NCBI GenBank assembly: GCA_037893245.1
Contig: JBAIAA010000258.1
Coordinates: 1,178,001 to 1,242,000, forward strand
DNA: 64,000 nt
From: Crossaster papposus
Taxonomy: Eukaryota; Echinodermata; Asteroidea; Velatida; Solasteridae
Direction of reading: 5' to 3'
A program made the position numbers and the translations under genes. Shown here piece after piece: positions 25,099 to 36,569 of the stretch. The notes under the pieces are model-generated. The model was not told where the DNA came from. It saw only the letters and a program-made list of their open reading frames with translations, and did not search any database. Position 1 is the stretch's first letter, and every line of letters begins with the position of its first letter.

Positions 25099-26264
25099 TG
25101 ATTTTGTTGAAGCTTCATGAGCCACGGATGTAACCTGGTTGAACTTGAAATGGGAACTCTAAAAGGTTACGATGAAAACAGTTCTAGGATGTGTAAGCAA
25201 GCGGGGTACAAAGTTGGATATTTGATCAGAGCTTAATAAACAGCTCCCTGTTTCCACTTTTGCAGTTTAATTTCAGAGGGTTAATAATTTGATGAAAATA
25301 GTTCTTCGGAAGAACGATGCTAGGATGTACCGGTATATTACATGTACATGTACTTAAGCTAGCGAGGCACATGTATAGGGCACTGTTCTGAGATTGTTTG
25401 CAACAAAATATCAACTTGTTATTGTTAATTAAAACTTTATTGTTATTGTTCAATACCAGGGATATTATTACCAACTAACGTTAAATTTTGTGTTATCATG
25501 CATTACACATTTTGCACGCACATGTTCAGCAAATATGACTGTTTGGATTATAAAGACATGCCTCTGTAATTTGGGACATTTCAATGTTTCCCTAATGTCA
25601 CAGTCTAGTCCCTATTTACAATCTGAGGCAAAATGTTACCATTGCAAATTGGCTACATACATCAATCGCTCATGGTCCAATATGTAAATACACACAAATT
25701 CATGGGGGTAGGATAAGAGAAAATTGGGTTTAGGGGTTATTAAAGTTTGAAAGTTGTTGTGCACAAGTGTAAGGGTGTGTCTCCAAAAGGTATACCATTT
25801 CCCGTAATTTGATGTTTGATATTATTATGTATATTATTATTATTGTTATTATTATTATTATTGAGCCCATGAAGTTACAATAAAATGCATGTACTCTGCT
25901 AACCTTTTGATGAACAAAACACTGCAAATTGTTGTACATCCTACATGTACATATTGTAGGTGTTGGACCCTTCCAAACAAAATACAAAATAAGAAATAAC
26001 TGAATACACTGTAAAAACCTATCTCTGAAACAAAATGTGTACAGGTACGTATGAAACAGGATAGTCAAATAAGATTATGATTACAAAAACTAGCTAAAAT
26101 GTATGTTGTACAGTATGAGGGTTACCCTCACAGTTATAGCTGAATCCTCCAATTTTAATATGAGTTTGCACACACCATATCTAGAGTTAGGGTTTTTAAG
26201 TACAAATTTATCAGCAATTACTCAAGCAGAGGGAAAAATATAAATTTAAGACGATTATCTTCAA

Positions 26265-26960
26265 ATATACCAAGTGTCTCTATTACGAGGCTTATTCAGA
26301 ACTGAATAAAACTACTGTACATGTAAACAGTCCACTTCATTTGTTACATACATGCAAGTGGTTTATTAATATTGCAAACATTTGTTTGATGATGAAGTCT
26401 GATGCAAGAACACCAAAGCTGACAATACAAATGTTTTCTTGCCTCTTTGATGGATTAATAACATGTTAACTTCATGAACATACTTTGTGCTGTGTAGTGA
26501 TTCCTCAACTCTTGTCAGAGGTTTGTTAACACTAAATGTAACCTCCGAAACATATAGCAGTTGTTAACAGTAACCTCTGAAACACTGCTTTAGAAACCAG
26601 GAATATATATTTGAAACAATTTTTTTTCAAATATACTGAGTGTCTCAATTACAAGGCTTCTTCAGAACTGAATAAAACTACATGTAAACAGTCCACTTAA
26701 TTTGTTAACTCAAATAAAGTGGTTTATTAATATTGCCAACATTTGTTCGATGCTAAAGTATGATGCGAGAACACCAGGGTTAAAACAATACAAATCTTTT
26801 CTTGTCCCTTTGATGGATTAATAACTTGTTTAGCTCATGAAAATACTTTGTTCTGTGTAGTGATTCCTTAACTCTTGTCAGAAGGTATGTTAACACTTAT
26901 GTAACCTCCGAAACATATAGCAGTTGTTAACAGTAACCTCCGAAACACTGAATTAGAAAA
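26265..26960 (+). repeat. 330-bp tandem duplication inside E1
   Basis: Two copies, about 26,265-26,592 and 26,629-26,955, run in parallel from TCAAATATAC through GGTTTATTAATATTG to paired GTAACCTCCGAAACA words. Divergence is noticeable (substitutions and small indels), but the word pairs at the ends are nearly unchanged. Confidence 0.75.
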
Positions 26961-27785
26961 ATTCCAACTCTTGGACAGATCATGGGATTTTCCTGTTACC
27001 TTCACAGGTATGTAGGCCCAAGTGAACACTGTTTGTACAGGGCACAATACTTGGCCACTGTCCTAGGAAAGTGTTTTAAATTAAAAAATTGTCTGACAAA
27101 TAGTGATTTTTAACACTAAAATGGGATTAAATATTATTTCTGTAAAAAAATGAACTTCAGTTTGGGGATTTCTGGTTTTTAGTTCGGAGCTTTTACTAAT
27201 ACTTTACAATAAAACATGCCTTAACTAAGTATGCAGATATTTGGGGTAATAATAAATCTGCACCAAAAGAATGCTGTTTTTGTCAAATTTCAGGCCTCAA
27301 ATCATGTTTACCATCAATTTTGGTGACAATAATGAATAAATCAAGCTCCAAAATCATTGATTTCCTAAAATATATGTCTTAACTAAGATTTTTTTAATGG
27401 AAACGATTAAATATAATAGGTTTGAAATTTTGGACTCTTGGAAACAAAGTTACACCACTGATTGTGAAAATAGCCATATTTAAAGGAATAATTATAAGTT
27501 TGAGATGTTTAAATGTTGGATCATCCATTAAAAGTCACAAAATATGTCAAATATATAAAAACGCTCAATATATATAATTTATGTACCGGTACATCACATT
27601 TTTTGTCATTTTGAATTCAGGAGGCAGTTTTTATTGACGAAAATGTAAAGGAGGGGATGGTTACTCCCATTTTAGTAACATACCGTAGTCTTGTCAGTAC
27701 ATAACTTGTAGCTTTTCACGTGCTTCAAAGAATTGAGAGAAAAAAAAAGATATGTGACCCAGCACATCAAAATCAGCAATATGTT

Positions 27786-27976
27786 GAAAAATGACTTTTT
27801 GAGATATGTACCGGTACGTTGTAAGATTGGAAATTCTACAAGCTTTCTAATGGTACCCATCATAAGCCTGTATCTCATAGACAATAACTTCTCAGCTACA
27901 GGCTTGTGGTGAACATCATTAGGAAGCTTATGGAATTTCCAATCTTATTATGTACATATCGCAAAAAGTCATTTTC
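27786..27976. repeat. 190-bp imperfect hairpin
   Basis: The sequence around TAAGATTGGAAATTCTACAA (27,820) returns inverted around TTGGAATTTCCAATCTTATT-like bases (27,930-27,950). AATGACTTTTT at the left edge pairs with AAAAAGTCATT at the right. The loop lies near 27,880. It may be a small foldback element or a structured transcript; no flanking duplication was found. Confidence 0.5.
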
Positions 27977-29577
27977 CGACTTATTCCTGATTTTAAAGTG
28001 CGGGGTCGCGTACATGTAAAACTGATGCCTACATGAAAACATGCCTACACTTCTTTACACATACTCTGCCATCCTAGCCAGTGAGCAACATTCAACGTGG
28101 TTTAGATAAGATTCTAATTTTTGTTTTTCAATTTTCAGTACACCATGTAGATATGTCTAATTTTTTGTTTAAGTTTAGGAATCGAACTATAACAGTTTCT
28201 CAGCAACAGTCGAAGTAGATACCACATCCACACGATGTACAGCAAACTAGGCTTATCCCACCCCCACCCCCACTCGCCCCTCCACCTAACACACCACAAA
28301 TTTACAGCTTGGTGTATACTGGTAGTAGCATATCAGTAATTATAGGTTTAAATTTGTTGTGACTGACATTACATAGTCATCAAATTTATAATGCTCTCGT
28401 CCTCTATAGTTTATTCTAATCAGTCTTAATTACCAGGTTTTTTCCCTCTTTTTGTTGACCTACTTTTTCTTTGTTTCTCTACTATTCTTTGCTTGTACAT
28501 GTACATGTATGCCTCATACAATCCCCTCTCTTTCATTTGTTTCCCCTGTACTCGGCCTGTCTCTTTGCTGTTTTTGGCATTCTGCTTACACTCTTGTAAA
28601 ATGTGTGCAGTGTTTGACCTTTGTAATAATTATGCCAATATTTAAAAAAATAAAAAATATTGTCTAACATTTCTTCAATCAATGTACTTTAATCAAATGA
28701 AAAATATTCATGTTAAACATGTTAAATAGTGTGCCTGAAATGGGGTACATTTCATTAACAAATCCATGTCATTCACTTTATATCTGTACCTGTAGATTGG
28801 ATGATACACAGTAGTAGATTAAAAATACAAACTATGAGGGATCCTAGAGCATTATTTCAGTATTACACAAGCTTTACTAAGTTTCATTGTGGGTAATATA
28901 CAAGTTATCATCAGTCCACCCACTGTTTAAAATTTCGTCCATTAACTTAAATGTAATAACGTGACTGACATGACAATAGCGTGACTGACATTACATTGTG
29001 ACTGACATTACACTTTTGCTCAACTCACCAAATCTACAAATAACAAGTATTTTCCCTTTTGATAGTATTATTGCACTGCCCAGACCCCATGCTAAGAAAA
29101 TAATGAAGGGCACACTTTAATTGTTATCCAGTATGTTTTTATGGGAAAAATTATTGTTTTTTATGGCTGACATTACATTAAGCCCAAAGCGTTATTTTGA
29201 CGGCACATCCTGGGTATCTAACAGTAACATTAATTTCATATAAATAAAAGTTGTTTTTCTAAAAAGGGATACTAAGAGTTGTTATTTTAACACAAAAATG
29301 AATTTAATATCATTAGACTAATGCAAATTATACCAAAAGAAATAAGTTTTGTGTTTTACCTACAATTGGTAGCATAAAAATAGTATCAACTTCAGAGTGC
29401 TGTAACTTACAACATAATTGGTTTAGAACTATTTTTTTTTCATTTCTAGAAACTTCAGAATATACCCTGTTAATTTTGCAAAAGATATTTAGGAAAAAGG
29501 CATTTCAAAAAATTGACCCTCGTGTCGCACTTGCGTGGAATTGCCCACCCCCATCTCCTCGAGCCCGCCATCTCCTC

Positions 29578-29745
29578 GACCCCCCCCCCCCCCCCCCATC
29601 CCCTCGACCCCCCCCATCCCCTCGACCCCCCCCCATTCCCTCGACCCCCCCACCCCCTCGACCCCCCATCCCCCCCTCCCCATCCCCTCGACTCCCCCAT
29701 CCCCATCCCCATCCCCATCCCCCATCCCCCATCCCCCATCCCTTC
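29578..29745. repeat. C-rich minisatellite with G-quadruplex potential on the minus strand
   Basis: Variants of CCCCATCCCCTCGA are repeated, ending in CCCCATC units. The complementary strand has many runs of four or more guanines. Because several frames stay open, long Pro- or Gly-rich translations appear on both strands; they are not genes. Confidence 0.8.
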
Positions 29746-29936
29746 AAAAAAAAATGCACGTGGACCGGTACTACTGCGATATGGAGTAAAAAAGAAATAT
29801 ACATGCCGGTACTGTACATGTATATGTGCAAAGTGCTCTGATGAATGCTAGCAAACGCAAACCGTGTTTTCGAAAACAAACTTAAAACGTGCCAGGGCTG
29901 ACTTTGCCAAATACGGTATACCGGTAGGGACAACAT

Positions 29937-31434
29937 TATATTGTCAAGTCATTTTATGTATGTTGGTCATTTATTAGACAAATGAAGACACAATTTTCAT
30001 TAAAACAAAATAACAGCAGTTGAATGTGAATTTTGTACAAATTTTAATCAAATTTCACACAAAAATATTACTTAGAAATCTGTGGCTGGTTCGAAGGGGA
30101 GAAAGCGCATAATTATACCCCTTCATTATCATACAACCAGACAGTTATTAACATGGTACAGTGATGTACATACACACATACATGTAGTACCGGTACATGT
30201 AGTGTTTCTGACCACAAGTGTTCAATCGCATCAGATAGTTTTGTCGGACGTTTTAACACTTTTGACACTTTTTACAATTAATAGATGTAAAAAGCCCCAA
30301 ACTGATTTGTGGTGACAAATATTCAAGGACTGTTATTCAAATGTACAACACTCCACGAGGGCTGCATTACCAAATGTATACATACCGGTATGTGTGAACT
30401 TCAATTTCTGAAAATCACATGCACGATGTGACATTTGAGACCAAGTCTGGCTTCAGCAAATGTGCATTCCTTAAAAATTGGGTTTAGGTGCTAGCATGTT
30501 ACCGGTACATGTACCGAATGTTATAAATATCCTTGTGCGCAATTCTTGAGACAAGACGTCAGGTGTCTGGTATATTGGTTAAACAGCAGACAGGTGGAAG
30601 CAGCTTGACATGCTTGATGGAAATTTAGGCCGACTGGGTTGAATTACAAGAGAGCACGTACACGACACCATACATGTGTACACTGTAGACAGTGTTGTGT
30701 GAAAGATTGTCTTGCGGCTATCCACTACATGTACACAATGTACACTGTACAGTGTATATTATTTTAACTACATGTAGTTCGCGTCGGAGGACGTGTATAG
30801 ACAAAGATTTTCTAGAATTCAAAACGGACAACGGGTAAATAAGTCACGAGCAACTTGGAGCAAGACCGGAAATATCTGTCAGCGACCGGCTCATAGCGAG
30901 CAAGGCTGGGTGTGCTTTACCCACAATTGCCGGCCTGAACCCGCCTTGGATCGATGTTCGTTAAAAAATTCCCGCGCCTGGGTCTGGTCAATAAGCGAAA
31001 TAATCGATAGCTTCTGATACCGGTAGCTTCTGAATGGCCGAGACTGGATCACATAGAGGGCGTTATTTGTAGCCGCCTTTCAAGAAGAAGCGAATAAAAT
31101 GCCCCTGAACCAGCTATGATCAAATTCATGCATGCCAATGATTGGCCAAATAATACAACAGTCCAACAGCAACTTGCAACAGGACAGCAATCCATGTACC
31201 GGTACGCACACGTCAAATCTTGATACTGCGCGAAGTATGCAGGCGTGAAGAACATTTGTACATCAAAATCTACTGGTATTTTTGCCATTCATCCTCAATC
31301 CTTCAAAAATCTCCAAAACTGCAAGGAGGATGAGGGTTGGGGGATAAAGGCAGTCATTTTATGTCTTTTTATTTTGTTGAAGGGAGGGTTGATAAAAACT
31401 CTATAAATATAAATACTCTGCTTCCAAATCTCAC
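29937..31434. other. Downstream of TTYH exon 4: repeats only
   Basis: This contains R3 copy 2 (30,777-31,000), several ACCGGTAC/ACATGTAC words and a short block of ATCCTCAATCCT-type words (31,289-31,335). I looked for the next TTYH exon on the minus strand and found no hydrophobic open segment with proper borders. The next exon is probably further left or outside the window. Confidence 0.5.
30777..31000. repeat. Dispersed repeat R3, copy 2
   Basis: This is the second copy of the block at 21,580-21,800, sharing AGTTCGCGTCGGA, GCCGGCCTGAACCCGCC and the CGCGCCTGGGTCTGGTCAAT end. It is about as long as copy 1, with substitutions and small indels. Confidence 0.6.
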
Positions 31435-31682
31435 CTGATGGTTTCGTAATGCTGCACCTCCGCAACGGCCCCGCTGAGATCCAGGCTGTGGCCGTACGCT
31501 ACGCTGATCTGGCTGACGTTCTCCCTGGCCTTTCCCAGCAGGCTTTTCAGGGCTCGCGTCTCCTCCTGCAGCATGCGCTGCCGCGTGGCATTACTAGTCG
31601 ATGGGGGTAAGCGGAAGATTGCTTCCAGGGCATTGACCTCGCCTGCAAGGTCAACAGCGATACCTTTGTGTATTGCAGAGAT
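31435..31682 (-). CDS. ttyh: Tweety homolog, exon 4 (extracellular segment)
   Basis: The exon is bounded by an acceptor (GTTGCTCAACAG) before 31,682 and a donor (CATCAG/GTGAGA) at 31,435. It enters in phase 0, matching exon 3, and leaves in phase 2. It encodes 82 residues including GIAVDLAGEVNALEAIFRL, and near its end AVAEVQHYETIR. It aligns in order with the first extracellular segment of TTYH proteins, where a KxxVDL motif follows the second membrane helix and a short aromatic-acidic stretch precedes the third. Two N-glycosylation sequons (NAT, NVS) fit an extracellular position. TTYH proteins are plasma-membrane proteins proposed as anion channels; their exact role is debated. The following exon (membrane helix 3 onward) was not found. 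Confidence 0.85.
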
Positions 31683-32387
31683 CTGTTGAGCAACAAAAAG
31701 CGAGGTCAACTGCGATACATGTACCGGTACCTGTGTGTATTACGGAGATCTGTTGAGCAAAGTAAAAGGAGGTTTTGCTATAGACAAATCCAACGGCATT
31801 TTTTGTTTCCCTCTTCTTCGTTGGCAGCGCTGTTGGATTGGCCATGCGACGTGTCAGACGTTCGTCCACGAATTCATATTTTTGTTATCAGAATATAGTC
31901 TTCCAAAAACTTTGTTGTACTTTTTCGCAATAAACATTACAAATTAAAAAGAGACTCTAAATTTTTTTTTAAATGTCACTCAAGTGTGCATAAATATATG
32001 GCGCAACATCACAAGAGATTGCTTGCTATTTCGTACTGGCCCCAAAATAGCCGCGTCCAATGAGGGCACCCCACCATGCCTAGTCCATTGGATTTGTTCT
32101 GTAAATCATCCGAAAGAAAAACCTTAGCATAAATTCTGAGAGATGGGGGGGGGCCTAATGGTAAAGGCAAGTTTATACTACCGGTAGCAACTAAATTTGG
32201 CACACAGTTAGAGTATGTCATGAGAAAGATATTTGGATAGGGCCATCGCAGATTTGTCCTTTGAAATAAGGCTGCCAGTTTCCAGTTATTAAATTAACCG
32301 TGTAACCGTTGTTTTGCGGTTACGGTTAACGGTTAACCGTAACTAACATTTTTTTTTTAATTAAAAAAATGCATGGGCCTGCATTGC

Positions 32388-35300
32388 ATATGGCTCATTC
32401 TATAAATTTGGGGTCCAAGGTGTGACATGGGGGTTCAAATTTTAAATTGCTTTAATTGACAGTTTAAATGCATTTTTACCTAGTCCCAAGTATCAATATT
32501 TATGATTTAATTATCATTAGTGAACAGCTTTATGTATGAAAATTTGTCAGCCGTTTGAATTAAAGGGCAGCCTAAATATTACCAAGGTAACAGGGACGGG
32601 AAAATTTGCAATGCCCACCCATGTAAAAGGATGAAGCTTGACTATTTTAAGATGCCTTTTTCAACCATTAGGCAGAGTTTCATATGGGAATTAATAAATA
32701 TAATATGTGGAAAGGGTATAAAAAAGCAAAAATGTCTGTTAAGGCATACCTAATTATGCGACGGGTAAAAAAAAGAAGAAGGGTTTGTTAACTTTTGTAT
32801 TAAATTTTGTTTTGTTTACAAACCCTCTCATATACGAGTTAAATTATCTTGAAATGTTACTGTTGGTTATTTAGTTTGCTTTAAATATTTACTCATTTTA
32901 AATTGAAAGCATTTAAGTAGTTTCCTTGGATTCTAAAGAAAAATATATGTCAGAGGTAACTGGGACGGGAAACACTATAAATTGGAACAATATTTACAAA
33001 ACACAATAGCTCGTTTCCCTTTTCAGCAAAGCTGAAAATCCATTGTTATCCAGGTCTCTTTATTTATATCAGGCCATCCTTGCATGTCAGAGGTAAGTGA
33101 AAATGGGGTGGTTTTCAAGAAACAAATGTCTCCTAAAGACATTTATAGTCTCCTATAATTACACCGTACTTGAATTTTTTCCCAATTTCTAAGCACATCT
33201 TTAACACACTTATGCAACAAAGTTGGACAAAATGTCAATAATAAAGTATCTAGTTACACAAGGGCCATTTGCTCATCAAACCGTGTTCCCGCTTGACATG
33301 CTGTTTAATTCTGAGTGTGGTGTGTTAGTTGTACAATGTTGTAAGGTGCTAATTAAGCGCTTTGCTGTGCCTCACTCAAAATATGCCCTCAAGCAGTTCT
33401 TGTTAAGCAAAGGAGGCTTGGTTGGCAAAAAGCCACAGTTGTAAGAGAACGTATTCATCTACTTTGTTTTCTTCAACAAGTTCAACTTGGTAAACATTGT
33501 TTAAATGAACCAACACTTTAAATTCAACCTTTGTGTGTCACTCGGCTGAGAAAAGCTTCGCTTTTCTGTGGAATAATTAACTGTGTTTTGTTTTGTTTTG
33601 TTTATTGGGAAGGGGTGTATAATCATTTTAATATTACATTTAATTCACTGCAACAATACTGGTTCTTGATTACTCTTTAAAGTTTTGTTCAGAAAATTCA
33701 TAATTTTTTTTGGTTTTTAAACAGCATAGTTGGAGGTGAAAAGACTTCAACTACATGTACATCATCCAGGGGATGGATGTGTTCACTTCCTTCTGTCCAG
33801 TAATATCTTCACGTTTGTTTATGAACTTCAGACCAACTGTACTGTGCTGCAGCTTGCAAGTTGGTCACCTGCAATTTAGTAAACAAAAAAGAATATATTT
33901 AGTAGGCTGTGTGTTCTGTCATATTAAACCTTTTAAAATTAATTTTTTTTTTTTTTTTTTTTGGGTGGGGGGGGGGGGGGGGTGGGGTGGGTTCCGGCGG
34001 GGGGGGGGGGGGGGGGGGGGGGGGGAGGGTTTCGGGTTGGGGTGGGGTCTCGCCATTGACTGAACAACTTTACAAACCCAAATAATTATTCTAACTCAAG
34101 TTATAATTATAATATAATTTCTAACTCAATTATTCTAACCCCGCACTACTCTGTGCTGTAGGCCATACCATGATCAGTCCAAAAAAAGTCAGATTTTCCC
34201 CCTTTTTTTCATGGAAATCATTTAATCTTAAACTCGGCATGGTTTCCATGGTTTCGTCTGTTGTAATTTGTCTCTAAATCTGCGATCTAAAGTAAATTTA
34301 AAACAATTCGCGATAAACGTAACAAAAATATGGCGAAACCAATTTGCGCAGGCGCGGCGTGCACAGCTCTGCAGTATTGTTCAGCATTAACTGTTGTGCG
34401 CGCTAGTAGAGCGCCCTCTGTTGTTCGGTGCAACAAGCTGTGCACGCCTGCGCAGACTTGTTCCGCCATTTTTTTTTCGCGTTTGTCGCGATATATATTT
34501 TGTTTACCGTATTAATTATTCGCAAACTTGCTTTAAAAAGTGATATTATTGGCCCAGGCTTTTACTTTTAGAAACAACTATCGATGATACAAGTATTTTA
34601 AGAAAGCTCCAACGGTGATTCCGAGCCGAGGTGTGATTTAAAACAATGGCGACAAAATTGCTTATGGTGGCCGGCGTATGAAAAATCACGGCGTATCGGG
34701 GACAAGAGAAAATTACTGTCCCGGGTTACGCTGACCTGAATGTACCCGTATTATTCAGAAACTTACATTATAAAGTAACATTATGGGTGTAGGTTTTTAG
34801 GTTTAAAAACATTGCATGTATCTAAAGAAAGAAACAACTGTGATTTCAACGTGTGATTGGAAACAAAGCCAACAAAATCACGAACCTGGCCGGCGTATCG
34901 GGGACAACAAAAGTATTCATGTCCCAATCGATTTGATTACGTCGTTACAGAGATGATGTTTTTTATAGAATTAATCATAATTATATAAGGTGTGACAAAC
35001 AAAATATTCATAAATCGAACAAAACAAAGCTGTAGACTAGTCATGACCTAATACAATCGTACATGATATGTTAAAACTTACCTGAAAAAGGCTCCGAATG
35101 ACCGAGGTAACACGGGACGGGAAATCCTTTAACGTCCACCGAAGACTTCCATCCTGATCTAGTTAAGTTTCACTAACTTCAACTTTCTCAGTGTCACCAC
35201 AAATTTCCCTTCCACCGATATTCGAAATTTCAGTAACAAATGTGACAGTTATGCACTCGGTTTTTGTTAAATGAATCAAATACTAGCTGCCAGCGTAACG

Positions 35301-36118
35301 AAATCGACCGACGAAACGGACAACAAATTTGGGACGGTCAAACTTTGCCAGCCAGTCACACACGATAGAAAATAGCGCAAGAGGCACTTCGTTGGCGACA
35401 AGAAAGTGCACGTGTATGCACATCAGGGTAACTCTATCCTTTTCACATACGTTTGGGTTTTCCAAGTTTTATGAACAATTCAACATGCTCGACGTAACAC
35501 GCTCCCGAGGACAGGAATTGATCGCGCTTTCAATTCTCCACGCACATCTTTGCATGAAAGTGAAAAAATTATCACGCAAGTTATTTATCTTGTTCAGAAA
35601 ACTCGAGCCAAGATATGTTGATGGTTCTTACGTGGAAAAAAACAAGCTGTTCTGGGTAGAGCTGCACTGAATTGTGCACAACCAGCGTAACGCGTGGGAC
35701 AGAAAAATTTACGCCGGTACTGCCGAATTCAACAGGCCTGTGCTTGAAATGCATTGTTTGTGAAATGTCAATACTTTCATGGATTATTAAGTCAATCATG
35801 GTGATGATTATGAGTGGGTTTTAATTGGTTCAATTTATTTGTCTATTATAAGAAAACATGTATTAGTGGGTCGGTGTCCTCATGTCACACTTTGGGGGTT
35901 GAAACTACCATGGGACAGGCAGACATTTTGTATCGCAGAAAAAATGTTAACCACAATTAGGATCAAACTAATACAGTTTGAACATCATATGACATTGGGG
36001 CATATTATGCAAGAAAACTTTCAGAGTTGACAATTTTCTATATAATTAATAATGGCACTTAAAGATGAACAATGTGTTAAAAGCTCACTGGACCCAAAAT
36101 TTGTATACACAGCCATAT
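32388..36118 (+). mobile_element. TIR element E2 (about 3.73 kb) with GTAAC..GGGACGGGAAA words
   Basis: Ends are ATATGGCTCATTCTATAAAT and an imperfect inverse ending ATACACAGCCATAT; about 24 of the outer 31 positions agree. Inside, words of the form GTAACTGGGACGGGAAA recur at about 32,588, 32,953, 34,729 (inverse), 35,107 and 35,687, with weaker ones at 33,090 and 35,490. A paired GGCCGGCGTATCGGGGACAA motif occurs near 34,670-34,700 and 34,893. Open frames (for example 33,223-33,444, 73 codons) show no recognised domain. The tip ATATGGCT is shared with E1, but the words differ. Confidence 0.7.
33943..34035. repeat. Poly-T / poly-G low-complexity tract inside E2
   Basis: A run of about 20 thymines is directly followed by GGGTGGGGGGG and a run of about 24 guanines near 34,002-34,026. 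It has strong G-quadruplex potential on the plus strand. Base-calling or copy-number errors are likely here. Confidence 0.8.
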
Positions 36119-36370
36119 ATAATTTGCGCTGCTTCATCAAGGAATTTAGTGTGTGCGCGTAGTACGTGTTGATAATCGCAGTTCTGTGATTGTTAATTGT
36201 CTGCATCAAATTTTATAGGCCGACTGGCTATACATGTATGTTAGATACTATACATGTAAGCTATCAGAAATATCCATAAACAAATTTATTCATTTGTACT
36301 ATTTGTGACCTGCTCCAACGAAACCCACGCAAAGTTGACAATTGGTGGGGTTTCTTTTATTTATTTTTTT

Positions 36371-36406
<36 letters not shown>

Positions 36407-36569
36407 TTAACCGAACAGGAAAAATGTAACCGTGTAACCTTTTGAACGGTCGGTTAACCGTGTAACCGTGTAAGGCTTACTTTGAAACAAGCACAAATTC
36501 GTGTGGGAGCCGTGTCATTGTGTATTGGTCTACTGGTAGTTCAAATGCAAAACAATAGCACAGAAACTG

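Larger units (their letters stand above)
23097..27479 (+). mobile_element. TIR element E1 (4,383 bp) with GTAACCTCCGAAACA words
   Basis: Ends are ATATGGCTATTTTCACAATC and its exact inverse; the first 35 bases of the two ends are identical, then they diverge. Inside, GTAACCTCCGAAACA or its complement occurs about eleven times (near 23,472, 23,489, 23,706, 23,877, 23,896, 24,068, 24,455, 26,540, 26,568, 26,902, 26,930). A degenerate coding stretch lies at 24,779-25,098 and a 330-bp tandem duplication at 26,265-26,960. No clear target duplication was found. The ATATGGCT tip is shared with E2. Confidence 0.75.
22780..29190. mobile_element. Candidate host element E3 with GTGACTGACATTAC words, split by E1
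   Basis: Copies or close variants of GTGACTGACATTAC occur at about 22,785, 22,971, 22,986, 28,362, 28,961, 28,980, 28,996 and 29,167, that is, only on the two sides of E1 (23,097-27,479). This suggests an older element that carried its own word and was split by E1. I could not find its terminal inverted repeats, so the limits given are only those of the word cluster. The unmarked interior (27,500-28,350) is AT-rich with no gene. Confidence 0.45.
32259..36488 (-). mobile_element. Second hAT-type MITE, split by E2
   Basis: The two halves are 32,267-32,387 and 36,119-36,480. Read in reverse they match the MITE at 15,714-16,178. The outer flanks are identical 8-mers, CTTTGAAA (32,259-32,266 and 36,481-36,488), so the halves are one insertion. 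The break falls next to the GCATGGGC block of the MITE, where E2 sits. A long A run (36,371-36,404) lies in the right half. The element is in intron 3 of the tweety gene. Confidence 0.9.

Noticed and set aside
29470-29936. Several Pro- and Gly-rich open frames on both strands
   Set aside because: They all read through the CCCCATCCCCTCGA minisatellite; no frame continues with coding character outside it.
31049-31288. Minus-strand frame as the next tweety exon
   Set aside because: It is cysteine-rich but lacks the expected continuous membrane helix after a phase-2 acceptor, and it contains GTACCGGTAC words.
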